Shown one piece after another: positions 6,839 to 16,474 of a DNA stretch of 64,000 bases. Below the pieces are notes generated by a model that saw only the letters and a program-made list of their open reading frames with translations, made no database searches and was not told the DNA's origin. Within the stretch, counting starts at the first letter, position 1; each line of letters opens with the position of its first letter. Location: NCBI GenBank assembly GCA_963662155.1, contig OY759267.1:15629489-15693488 (forward strand), in the 5' to 3' direction. This DNA comes from Lamellibrachia columna (Eukaryota > Annelida > Polychaeta > Sabellida > Siboglinidae). The position numbers and the translations under genes are program-made.

Positions 6839-9800
6839 CATGTCCGTCGGACCCGTGCTCAGTCCGTCCTCGTGCACCACGCGTTTGGCATAGAAGTAGG
6901 TGAGAGCCGCTCGTTCCTGCACGTACGTCAGCACGGTCGATTTATGCACCCGGAACCCGCGGTTCTTTCCACTTCCGCTCCGACGGTTGTTGAGCACCTC
7001 CAGGAACGCATCCTTGTCGATGGCGTTGTGACGTTTGCTCAGACCTTTGGTGCTGTACTTGTCGGTGGCTCCGAAACAATAGTACGTCTTGCTGCACAAC
7101 CCCACGAATCCGTCACCTGACCACTCTACCTTGAACAGACCCGGTGTCCTCTTGTCGAACGCTCTGCGAGCCTTGCAGCACTCCTCGTCTCCGACCCAAG
7201 GTCGACCGGCGAGTCGACAGCGCACGTACTCGTCCCGATGCTCGTCGCAACATTCGGACGGGAGCCATTCGGAACGATGTCGAAAATAATGATCTCGCAG
7301 TGTAGGGGTCACGAGGGCATCGACGGATTCGTCGGCCAAGGCCAAATAGGCGCTGTCCGTATCCATCTCGCAGTACTGGAACAGAGGACGCTCCACGTAT
7401 CTGTCGATGAAGTCGTAATAGAACTGCAACATGCGCATCTTGGCGTACTGCAGAACGAAGAATCCCACGTGTACGGGTAGTGTGTACGCGACGGTTCTCT
7501 TGCTCATCTCTATCTTGTACGCGTCGTCGACGACGATGTCGAGTTGTCGGAACCGTGTATCGTTGATCAGACGCGATGCCGTCTTCTCCGTGCAGTATTT
7601 GACGTCACGATGTCGGTCCACGTTGGTGATGGTCTTTCCGTAGCCCGAGTTCCCCAGCAACTTCATGGTATCCGCGATGATGGTCCTGTCTCGGTGGACA
7701 TCTCCCTCGCGTCGGGCCTTGGACACGGCATCGCCGAACAGCCGGAAACACGGAATCGGATCGTACTGGATGACCTGGTAAACGTGCAGCAAGCACCTCG
7801 AGACCGTGGTCCAGATACCATCGCAACAGAGGCGTGGCGAGCAATATCTTATCGCCGTAATAACTGCCCACGAGCATGCGCCTCGGAGTCGTCATGATGT
7901 TGTGCGCTTCGGCGTATCGACGCATGAAAGGACCGAGATCCTCGCGCACCAGACGGATGTTCTTGAACACGGGCTGCATCTCGGCAAAGTGCTCGCGCAG
8001 TTCTTCCGGCACGCGAATGTCGCACTCGATCATGCCGAACACGGTTCCAGAGCGCACATCGCTCAGGATCTGTTGCGTCGTCATCGTCCACCGCACGTGT
8101 CGTCGACGTCGGGGAAATGCAGCGTCCAGACACCGTTTTACGACCGGATCTCGTCTCATCTCTTTCCACTCGCATTCCCACAGCTCGACGACCTTGACGA
8201 AGTGACGTAGGTAGACGGTGGTCTTTCGGGTCTCGTCGAGCAGTTGTGCCATGGGTTTCCCGTTGACGGAATTGACCTCTTCTCGAGTGCACGGGCAACC
8301 GTGGAAGAAGCACCCGTGGAACTGATAAGCCGTCTTCGTCTCGCTGCACCATCCATCCACCCGATGTTTGCCTATCCGTTTCTCTCGTCCGTTGATCTGA
8401 TGTCGTATGGAAAGTCCCGTGCGTTCGGATTCCCACGTCAGCCATTCCGCAGCCGTCTGTCCGTACAGCTGCGCCGATTCGGGACGGAAGTCCTTCTCAA
8501 CCCGCCGTCGCGTGTACCATCCCATAGGCATGTCTTGCATGAGCGACCACAGATACAGCGCGTTCGCGTCGTATCCGACGATCGATCGACACGGACGAGC
8601 AGCCTCTCCGTACTCGTTCAGACGTAGCGTGGTGATCCCTTTCTCGTGATAGCGGTGAAATATTATCGACGGACCACCGCAAATGTTATCTTTGACGAGG
8701 TCGTGCAGATCTTTGTTCTTCTCGTTGAAGATGGTAAAGTAGGTCTTCTCCGGAAGGTCGTTGAACAGGTACAACAGGGTCAGACCGGGTACACTGATGC
8801 CTTGCTTGAACATGTCTATCCCGCGCTGTTGATAGAAGTCAAACTGTCTGTCGATGGCCTGCAGAAAGGGAACCACGTCCCTGTTGTTGTACCAGACGAG
8901 AAAGTCTCGCAAGGTCGTCATGTCGTTGTCGCGCCAGGCCTCCTGACCACTGGCCTAATCCTCGTCGGAAATACCTTCGTTCTTCAGGCGACTGAAGAAG
9001 GCCTCTTTCGGTGGTAGAACGGTGTCGTTGAGCTTCTCCAGTCGATCCATGTACTCGTACGGGAAATGACCTTTCGTCACCTCGCATCCGTACGCTTTCA
9101 GATACTTGTCGTAACTGAACCCGGGGGCTATGTAGTTGGTCATGTCTAGGAATTTCAGCTGATCCGTCGAAAGACACATGAAAGTGTTGTTGCGCTTGAT
9201 GAAGAAAAACGACCCGACACCCTCGTTCTCTTCATCTTCCTCTTTTTCTTCTTCCTCTCGCTTCCTCTCTTCTTGTTCCTTTGTCTTTGCAGTGGTCAGG
9301 AAGTAAGGTACGAGGAACTGTTTGACGGCATTGAGATCGTACTGACCCGAATTGAACCCGACGACGGGTAACTGATGCATCCATCCATACAGTTGTTCCA
9401 TCAGCTTTTTGTATGGATTTTTTGTACGTCGAGATTTCTTGTTGGCTGCTCGTATAGTCTCCTCTTGTTCGTCCCATCGCGTCATTGCTTCTGCGAGTTG
9501 TTCCAACACGTTCTCGTACGAGTCTTTGATGCTGTCGTACGCGGCGTCACTCATCGATATCAGAATGGTCATCATGTCGATCACCAACTTGTTGGTGTCT
9601 CCGTTCGTGACGAGACATTTCACTCGTTCGTGTCCTGGTACGTTTGACGCCACGCTGACGCTCAGTGGAACGTGACGCGCAACCCAGTGAACCTGGTCGC
9701 TGTCAGACGGAAGTTGTTCGGTGTCGAACCAACACTCGAAATCAAAAGTGGCTCGGTACGGGTAGTACCGCAACGATTCGTCCACTCGGATGTTCTCGTC

Positions 9801-11291
9801 GTCCAGTCGTTCGAATATCGACGGAGTCGAATGGTACACGCCGCCGGGAAAGACTCGACGCACGCCACCCGTACACGTGCTCTCGTGCTGACGTAACTTC
9901 CATGCGTGTGTCCACAACGAGTTGCATTTCCGACATCTGTACGAGTGACAATACATGCGCACATCCTGGATGAAGGAGAAATGCGTCTCGTGAAGGTTGA
10001 GGTAGAGCGTGGTAGGATATTTACAGACCGATCGACGGACGAGTTCGGCGGTTGGTCGTTCGTCCTCCTCGTCCGGTTTGACGAGACTGTACACGCACAC
10101 GTTCGTCTGGAACGTCGTCTCTACTCGATAGAGGTCTTTCATCGTGACCCCTGCAAATTGTTCCATGGGTACACCGTCTTGGTTGTAAGCCTCGTACAGC
10201 GTCTTCACCGCTGGTTCCAATCGGCGTACGTCACATCCACGATGCAGGGCCAGACACCGGAAGAGACACAGGTTGTCAGTGTACCTCTTGCTATACTTGG
10301 GCTCCGTTTCCAGACCTATGACGGCTTTGTTCTTCTTGATGTAGACTGGAAGAGGGATCATGTTTACACATCCTATCGAATGATCGACGATGCGGTTGAC
10401 GAAAAATGTGACATTGGTCACGAGTTCGCACACCCACGCAGAATCCGGTCTTTGATTGATGGCCCACTGCAAGACGTCGGTTTCTCGGATGCGTTCGAGA
10501 AAGTCGTCAAAATCCTCGTTGTTGGTGACGAGACTGGGTTCGTTCAGGTATCGTCCACAGCAATTGCACGAGGAGTGATAGTACTTGTATCGTCCCGTGT
10601 TCTTGTTCCTCAGCACGAATCCGTAACTGAGGTTAATCTTGAAGGCGTTGGTCTGTTCCTGGTACATTTTCTTCAAAGGCGTCTCTAGAACGGTCGTGTC
10701 TAGCGTGGTTAATCTGTAATCGTACCTGCACTGGAGAGGTCCTCTCGACACGCGTGTCCGTATGGTTCGCCAGTGCGCTCGAACGACATCTAGCAGTTCC
10801 GTCGACAGGTTATCGGCGAAAGGAAGTCGAGCGGGTGGATCGAGTGGGTCTTCGTCGGTAACTAGCGGGTGATGGGGTGTGGTGTCTTCCGCGTTTGATC
10901 TGTTCGGTGGTGGTGGTGGTGGTGGTGGTGGTGGTGGTGGTTCGATATGTTTGGTCAGGTTGTGTCTGGTCAGGTTGTTGCGTCTATTGAAATTCTTTCC
11001 ACATTTCGTACACGTGTATGTGGTGGTAAGACGACATGCTGTTCTTACGTGATGCTGTAGATTGTCCCATCTTTCGAACGTCGCATCACATTTACACGAG
11101 TATTTCGTTTTCTTTGCGAGGTCGCTAGGTGGTAGCGATGGTGCTATCGAATAAGAATGCTCGTTCACAGACGGTATCGAATGACTCTCTACATGACGTT
11201 TTAGCTCTGCATACGTATCGACTGCGAGACCGCAATGGCGACATAGATGACGTTTCATGTCGTTGCTGACACGTCTACAACTGACAAACAT
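6836..11291 (-). pseudogene. POLB: Protein-primed family B DNA polymerase, amber codon plus frameshift
   Basis: About 1,480 codons in three pieces. Piece 1 (11291-8955) starts at ATG 11291 or, more likely, 11258 (MKRHLCRHCG), because the TATA box at 11308-11314 would place the cap site near 11281. It has three C2H2-type fingers (residues about 15-115), a 12-proline run, an OTU-protease-like block (DNLCLFRCLALH with a later NLHETHFSFI) and exonuclease motifs (FDFECWF, VVGFNSGQYDLNAV). It ends GISDED, then TAG. Piece 2 continues in the same frame to about 7790 with polymerase motif A (GYDANALYLW). Piece 3 is in another frame after a small insertion near 7790, with motif B (MKLLGNSGYGKT), motif C (DTDS) and a C-terminal KGLSKRHN. 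The enzyme would replicate the element by protein priming; this copy cannot make it in full without readthrough and frame correction. Confidence 0.93.
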
Positions 11292-11307
11292 TAACTCTCG
11301 CTATAGC

Positions 11308-11314
11308 ATATATA
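11308..11314 (-). promoter_or_regulatory. TATA box of PolB
   Basis: TATATAT on the minus strand, 23 bp before the ATG at 11291 and 56 bp before the ATG at 11258. The usual 30-bp TATA-to-cap distance favours the second ATG as start. Confidence 0.5.
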
Positions 11315-11320
11315 CAATGG

Positions 11321-12480
11321 CGAATATTCAGGACCGTTCATTATTCGAAGGACCGTTCATTATTTGATATACAGAGGGTGCCAGTTCCTTCACCGTAGAG
11401 GGCGCCACTCTATCTATGCAGGACCTTACGGTGGCGACATCGAACGGACTGCGAGTTTCACCGTAGAGGGCGCCACTCTATATATGCAGGACCGTACGGT
11501 GGCGACATCGAACGGACTGCGAGTTCCTTCACCGTAGAGGGCGCCACTCTATCTATGCAGGACCGTACGGTGGCGACATCGATCGGACTGCGAGTTCCTT
11601 CACCGTAGAGGGCGCCACTCTATCTATGCAGGACCGTACGGTGGCGACATCGAACGGACTGCGAGTTCCTTCACCGCAGAGGACGCCACTCTATCTATGC
11701 AGGACCGTACCCATTCGTTAAACATATTTCGAAGGATTCTTTATGAAAGCACAATAACGTTCATTTCTACGATGACGACTACCGGAATGAAGGACTGACG
11801 CACCGCTCTATCTATGCAGGACCGTACCCATCCGTTAAACATAATTCGAAGGATTCTTTATGAAAGCACATTAAAGAAGGACCGTTCATTTCTACGATGA
11901 CGACTACGGGACGAAGGACTGACAACACGCACCATACTTTTTTCATTTTTATTATGTTGTAATCATACATATACGAATCGACTTATACATAATGATAATA
12001 GCATGTTGGGTTTGTGAATCTTTACGATCTCGACAGTGACCCCTAGCTTACGATCGATTATCGATACGGCAGAGGCTAATGATGATAATGCATGTTGGGT
12101 TTGTGAATCTTTACAATCTCGACAGTGACCCCTAGCTTACATAGGTAATGTTGATGATGATTATAAGTCTTTTTCGCATAGATGTATATATAACAACATA
12201 AAAAAAATGTAATCAGCTACAGTGGATATATTCAACTACGAAATGTTCCTTTCTACAGTGATTATATATTCAACTACGAAATGTTCATTTCAAATGCAGT
12301 TCGAGCTCATTTCTACAGTGGTTATATATTCAACTACGAAATGTTCATTTCAAATGTGGTTCTGGTTATATTCAACTACGACATGTTCATTTCAAATGCG
12401 GCTCGATACGTTGAATGTCATGTCGAAGATCCTTCTGCCACTTCGACGACATTATAGTAATAGCAACGTTCTGACACATG
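11321..12480. repeat. Gene-free repeat block between PolB and the cargo genes
   Basis: Four families of short tandem repeats follow one another. At 11391-11710 there are about 4.5 copies of a 71-bp unit (copy starts 11391, 11459, 11530, 11601, 11672), each with ggcgccactctat and gcaggaccgtacggtggcga. At 11689-11925 there are two copies of a roughly 116-bp unit that shares the ctctatctatgcaggaccgtac core. At 12001-12145 there are two copies of gcatgttgggtttgtgaatc plus following sequence. At 12218-12405 there are four imperfect copies of a ttcaactacgaaatgttcatttc module. No credible ORF. It could hold replication or expression signals, but nothing proves that. Confidence 0.8.
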
Positions 12481-13185
12481 TTATAAGTAATCGTCTCGAG
12501 AGACATGACTGCTTTCACATTCGATTATGATCTTGCGAGTCATAACATCTTCCAAGACGACGTCGCATTCATCCGATGTCATGACCGTGTCTGGCGACTC
12601 GGGACTGTCACCATCGTCTGACCAGGTCAGCGGACAACCCTCCGTGTAAAAAACGACTTCCGTCGACGCCGGTGACACCTGACCTGACGATTTTCGTTTC
12701 ACCGTCATTAGCCATGTGATGTCATCGTCGTCGTTCGGTGCCGGTCTCTTACACGCCTTATTGAACAGAAAAAAAGAAGATTAGTTCATACGTTGCATAT
12801 ATCGTTCAATTAACACATCTCTCACCTTGTCTGTCACACGTTCTCGCCACTTCATGGTCCCACACGTTGTGATCACTTCTATACTTAACCACCGCAAGAG
12901 ATGCATGATCGTGTCGGATGAGGGTATGTAATCATCGTCTGAATTTAAATTCATTACACGACTCACCTCGTCGCACGCGTACTGGACAGCAGCGCCCTCT
13001 ACAGCTACGTTAAACTTCTGTTCGCTAACCATAGATTCACCACGATCTACTATCCTATCTATTTGACGCAGCGTCATCGTCATGTCCTCACCGCTGCTGC
13101 TGCTGCTGCTGCTGCTACTGCTGTTTATGATTATAACATCGGATTTATCCTTCTTCTCTTCCTCGTCATATGTTATCAAAATCAT
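12481..13185 (-). CDS. Acidic, serine-rich protein, probably two exons (13185-12826 and 12756-12481)
   Basis: First in-frame ATG at 13185 (MILITYDEEEKKDKSD). The frame is open further up to a stop at about 13332 without an ATG. Exon 1 has a run of ten serines, acidic patches (NSDDDYIPSSD) and a helical-looking C-terminal half (MHLLRWLSIEVI). A strong donor AAG/GTGAGA (12826/12825) and an acceptor after ctaat and a long pyrimidine tract (12757) define a 69-bp intron. Both junctions are phase 0, and the second exon opens with ACKRPAPNDDDDITW, like a nuclear signal plus acidic tail. Unspliced, exon 1 ends at 12781. I recognise no family. It lies in the same frame as the RPA-like ORF upstream, so the two may form one spliced gene. 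Confidence 0.5.
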
Positions 13186-13338
13186 TGAACAACTGTCTGT
13201 CGAGGAAGAAGAGGAGAATAAATCGTTGGTACTATTATCATTTAACCATTTCCTCACCTTCGCTTTTTCGTCGACAACTCCACTGGATGTACCAGCAGCA
13301 GCAGCAGCATCAGCAGCAGTGTCGTCCTGTCAACAAAG

Positions 13339-13800
13339 TCACACGGTTACAACATCAATCTCTGCCACATTGTAGTTTACGTACTCTTTGGTCACGCGTT
13401 TCCTAATGATGACCATAACCTGACTGCCTCGCAGCATCGACATCGACTCGTAGCGTTCCTCGTCTGTCTTCAAAGACACGTAGTCGTTTGCGGTGAACCC
13501 TAGAATTTTGACCGCGTTTTCATCAAAACAGGTACACCAACATTCACTGCCATTACTGTCTATCAGGAGGAGACGCAGAACGAATCTGTGCACGCATTCA
13601 CGTTGATATCCGTGCACTGGACAGACGTGATTGCGGAGTCCTTTAGGACATTTCGAACACGCTGCGTAAAAAACGTATTTATCTTGTACGCCGCATGCCG
13701 TTATGACTAACGGTTGTTTAAACACATAGCGACCAGCACTTACTTCGTGTTGGAGTTTCGTCAAAGTCATCTCGGTATTGGTCTGTTGCGAGGCGTCCAT
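13339..13800 (-). CDS. RPA1 DBD-C-like single-strand DNA-binding protein
   Basis: 153 residues, ATG MDASQQTNTEMTLTKLQHEV. From residue 41 the pattern is that of the zinc-ribbon OB fold of the large subunit of replication protein A: KYVFYAACSKCPKG, then CPVH, then HRFVLRLLLIDSNG, and CTCFDENAVKILGFTANDY, closing with QVMVIIRKR and NYNVAEIDVV. Candidate zinc ligands are Cys48, Cys51, Cys60 and His63. The ORF stops right after the last predicted strand of the fold. A TATATAAA box lies 67 bp upstream of the ATG. In a self-replicating element such a protein would coat displaced single strands during protein-primed replication; that role is inferred. Possible splicing to the Ser-rich ORF downstream is discussed under findings. 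Confidence 0.7.
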   Translation of the reverse strand: MDASQQTNTEMTLTKLQHEVSAGRYVFKQPLVITACGVQDKYVFYAACSKCPKGLRNHVCPVHGYQRECVHRFVLRLLLIDSNGSECWCTCFDENAVKILGFTANDYVSLKTDEERYESMSMLRGSQVMVIIRKRVTKEYVNYNVAEIDVVTV

Positions 13801-13859
13801 CTTCGTGTTCGGATAGAGTCAATCAGAACAATTGTGATACTCCTGTCTTCATATCCGCC

Positions 13860-13867
13860 TTTATATA
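13860..13867 (-). promoter_or_regulatory. TATA box of the RPA-like gene
   Basis: Minus-strand TATATAAA in ctatataaagg, 67 bp upstream of the ATG at 13800, leaving a leader of about 35 bases. Confidence 0.6.
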
Positions 13868-13889
13868 GTCCTCCTATCGACTGTTGTGT

Positions 13890-14060
13890 AGTTTTACTTG
13901 GCTCGCTGCCCACACAGCGCGTGATGTTTTCGCTGTGTTATTGCACAGTTTTACTTGCCTCGTCGCCCACTGAACAGCGCGTGATGTTTTCGACCGGTGC
14001 TCTGTCTCCGGGTGCCTGGTTGCAATCTCGCACGTACGCCCTGTCTCCGGGTGTTACATC
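13890..14060. repeat. Short duplications at the NADAR 3' end
   Basis: The string cagcgcgtgatgttttcg occurs twice, each preceded by gttttacttgcctcg-type sequence, and ctgtctccgggtg occurs twice. These duplications encode the repeated C-terminal residues PGDRA of the neighbouring ORF. Confidence 0.7.
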
Positions 14061-14465
14061 AGACCCACTTTTTACTGTCTGGTGCGTTCGTATGAACTTT
14101 CTTACTTGCATGAGTATCTGACCGAGCATATTCTGACCAGCTCGACCGTCGTAGGTCAACGCACTCCAAAAACCCTCTTTACTTTTTACCCATTCCATTA
14201 ATTCACTACTTCCTGTGTCTAAAAGTCGTTTCCGTAAGTACCGGTCACGGAATTTCACTGCTACTAGCGCGTACATCACGGAATATCTCTTTCTGTTCCA
14301 TTCTTCTCGTAAATGATCCTTCTCTCGAATGCTCTTGCTCAGGTATTTAGCCTGCAGGCCGCTTCGTGTGGCTACCATTTTTTCCGCCGTTGTCCAGTCG
14401 TTATTATGCACACATTTCTTCCACTGATAAGCGCTTTCAACGCTGTGAAATTCTCTATTCCACAC
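13938..14465 (-). CDS. NADAR (YbiA/DUF1768-like) domain protein, N-terminus incomplete
   Basis: The frame is open from about 14531, but no ATG lies before the domain; 14465 is a GTG. The core is unmistakable: EFHSVESAYQWKKC, then AEKMVATRSGLQAKYLSKSI, EEWNRKRYSVMYALVAVKF, LLDTGSSELMEW, GFWSALTYDGRAG, and NMLGQILMQVRKFI. NADAR proteins act on ADP-ribose derivatives, and some remove ADP-ribose from guanine in DNA. Here the usual WG pair after the acidic residues reads WS. A pyrimidine-rich acceptor (TAG at about 14474) suggests that an upstream exon supplies the start, but I cannot find it, so the gene may be 5'-truncated. The C-terminal 45 residues are repetitive and have no domain. A counter-defence role is speculation. 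Confidence 0.7.
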   Translation of the reverse strand: MWNREFHSVESAYQWKKCVHNNDWTTAEKMVATRSGLQAKYLSKSIREKDHLREEWNRKRYSVMYALVAVKFRDRYLRKRLLDTGSSELMEWVKSKEGFWSALTYDGRAGQNMLGQILMQVRKFIRTHQTVKSGSDVTPGDRAYVRDCNQAPGDRAPVENITRCSVGDEASKTVQ

Positions 14466-14702
14466 GCGTATTCTACACGCATAAAAATAAAGACAGATAG
14501 TTATTACCGCCTCTAAAGTGAATCGGACGATTCATACTTGTGTTATGACGCTGAAATGTACATTTACTGCGTTATATGCGTTGTACTACGAGTACTGTTC
14601 ACCTCGGTTTTTTGTCTGCTTGATGGATGACTGTTGCGTCTGTTATCTGACAGCTCTCCGATATGACGAGTTCTCCGTTGTCAACAATATTTCCTCTCTC
14701 CC

Positions 14703-14710
14703 TATATAAG
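14703..14710 (+). promoter_or_regulatory. TATA box of the plus-strand cargo gene
   Basis: TATATAAG in cctatataagac, 44 bp before the ATG at 14747. It marks a divergent intergenic region with the NADAR gene on the other strand. Confidence 0.65.
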
Positions 14711-14746
14711 ACTTCTCGCATCGTGCTCTCGTCATCTTCATCAACA

Positions 14747-15272
14747 ATGTCGTCGTCGTGTTACTTCCTGTTGCTCACGCACATAGTGTGCACCATGGTA
14801 GCACTCGTTACGGCCATCGCCACACTGACGATGCGCTACATCGTGCAGTATTTTCAAGATGTGTTCATCGTCTGGCGAGTACTGACGGCAGTATACTTGC
14901 GAGAATATCATCGACAGTAAGTTCTAGTTTGTTTCCTTGCTGATGACTAGTTAGTCTATGCGATAATGTGTTTCCTTGTAATCGTCATTTCTAACTCACT
15001 TTTTTGTTCCTTGCATTCATCACTCTCACAAATGGAGCAATGTCATGACCGAGCTCGTCGATAAAATGTTACGTAAACACATGATGGAATTGGTCGATAT
15101 TCTCGACGGGAAATCGGCGCCATCTCAACCACCTCCTCCATCACGCCCGTCGTCGATCCTGATTTGGCCTTTCGTTATGAAGGAACTGATAGCCAAAACA
15201 TCCCCGTACGGAATAACCCCCCCAACATCACCGGAATCGGAGAATTGGGAATCCGAGCTGCTCGACCTGCCT

Positions 15273-15304
<32 letters not shown>

Positions 15305-15410
15305 CGCCGTTCGTCCAACGACCTTGCCAACACGTATTAGACATCGAAACCGCACACCCGTTTTTCTCCTTACGACGCCTCGATCCACGTCACATGCTTT
15401 AAACGTATAA
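14747..15410 (+). CDS. Membrane/proline-rich protein, two exons (14747-14916, 15038-15410)
   Basis: The only plus-strand gene of the element. Exon 1 starts MSSSCYFLLLTHIVC and is mostly a hydrophobic, signal-anchor-like segment (VALVTAIATLTMRYIVQYF) and a basic end. It runs into ACA/GTAAGT, a near-perfect donor. The matching acceptor (ggAG at 15036-15037, after a T-rich tract) restores the frame (phase 2) into exon 2, which reads NVMTELVDKMLRKHMMELVD and ends in a long proline run (12 prolines) and a basic tail. Joined length is 180 residues. Without splicing, exon 1 would stop after 57 residues. The stop overlaps an AATAAA signal at 15410-15415. No family recognised; type II membrane protein with a proline-rich interaction tail is an inference. 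Confidence 0.6.
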
Positions 15411-15415
15411 ATAAA
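15410..15415 (+). terminator. Polyadenylation signal of the plus-strand cargo gene
   Basis: AATAAA sharing one base with the stop codon TAA. Confidence 0.55.
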
Positions 15416-16474
15416 AAATGAACATTTGCTGCTTCTTTAAAATGAATCTGTAATCGAACATGATAATTATTTTTAAATCTATACTTCTTGATTTGTGTAT
15501 TATAACATATTACTGATGATAATTATTGTTGCTTGCTTCTTTAAAATGAATCTGTAATCGAACATGATAATTATTTTTAAATCTATACTTCTTGATTTGT
15601 ATCTTTTCTGTATTAATAACATATTACTGATGATAATTATTGTAACATATTACTGATGATAATTATTTTAAAATCTACCTCGATCCATGCTTCAAACGTA
15701 TTATTCGTTAAAATGAACATTTGTTGCTTCGTTATGTATCTTTTCTGTATTAAATTTGTTTTGCATCGTTAATACATGTCTGTTGTGTACTATCGTTCTC
15801 GGTAAATAACGCATTCCATTCGACAAATAGCAACAATATACTTTTTATTATACACGATCGTTCTTAATACACACAAAGTCCAACCGCTTGCAACACTCCA
15901 ACCACAGTACGCCGCTGTTCCATTGCGATTATTTCGAACGGCCGCGGCTCGAATTCGTCGATAAACCAGCCACTTCAGTCTACAACAGAACGCAGTTGTT
16001 TACTTAAAAAAACGAGTCCACTGTTTCGGTTAAGTATCGAGTTACATCGTCAACAACATGCATCGGTCTACGCTGTGATTTTAACGCTATATATTTATAT
16101 ATAGATTCCGCTGTTTCGGTTAGGTATCGAGTTACAACCTAACGCAATCGATTCAGTCCGTAATAGCCATTAAATATTGAGCAACAATTACACAACGCTA
16201 TTTAAAATCTCACACACACTCGTATTAACGAAATCGATTCAGTCCGTGTCATCACGAATATTACAAGTCTCCATACATTGTATTTCTAATATCGAGCTAC
16301 AATACACCAACCTTCGTAATTTCCACACGCCTATTTCCTGCGAACTGCTAAAATTCCACCAATTTTTCGGCCTGCAACATAACACATCCGTTCGCAGTCC
16401 ACTTCAGCCTGCAACACAAAGCAGTCGTCCGCAGTCCACTGGATATCGAGTTACAACAACAACAGATTACCACA
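15416..16474. other. Polinton right-end noncoding stretch with repeats
   Basis: AT-rich and gene-free. A unit that starts tgcttctttaaaatgaatctg occurs at 15429 and again at 15534, and taacatattactgatgataatt occurs three times. From 15900 on, degenerate modules of the form ccgctgtttcggttaggtatcgagttacaa and cgattcagtccgtaatag recur, suggesting old subterminal repeats. Confidence 0.65.

Noticed and set aside
11391..11710. CRISPR-like array
   Set aside because: The 71-bp units are contiguous without distinct spacers, and the context is a eukaryotic transposon.
12222..12530. Plus-strand ORF of 102 codons
   Set aside because: It spans the ttcaactacgaaatg tandem repeat and shows only repeat-derived residues.
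13327..13350. 24-bp GT-AG intron joining the RPA-like and Ser-rich frames
   Set aside because: Too short for known animal splicing; the 54-bp alternative is more plausible but still unproven.
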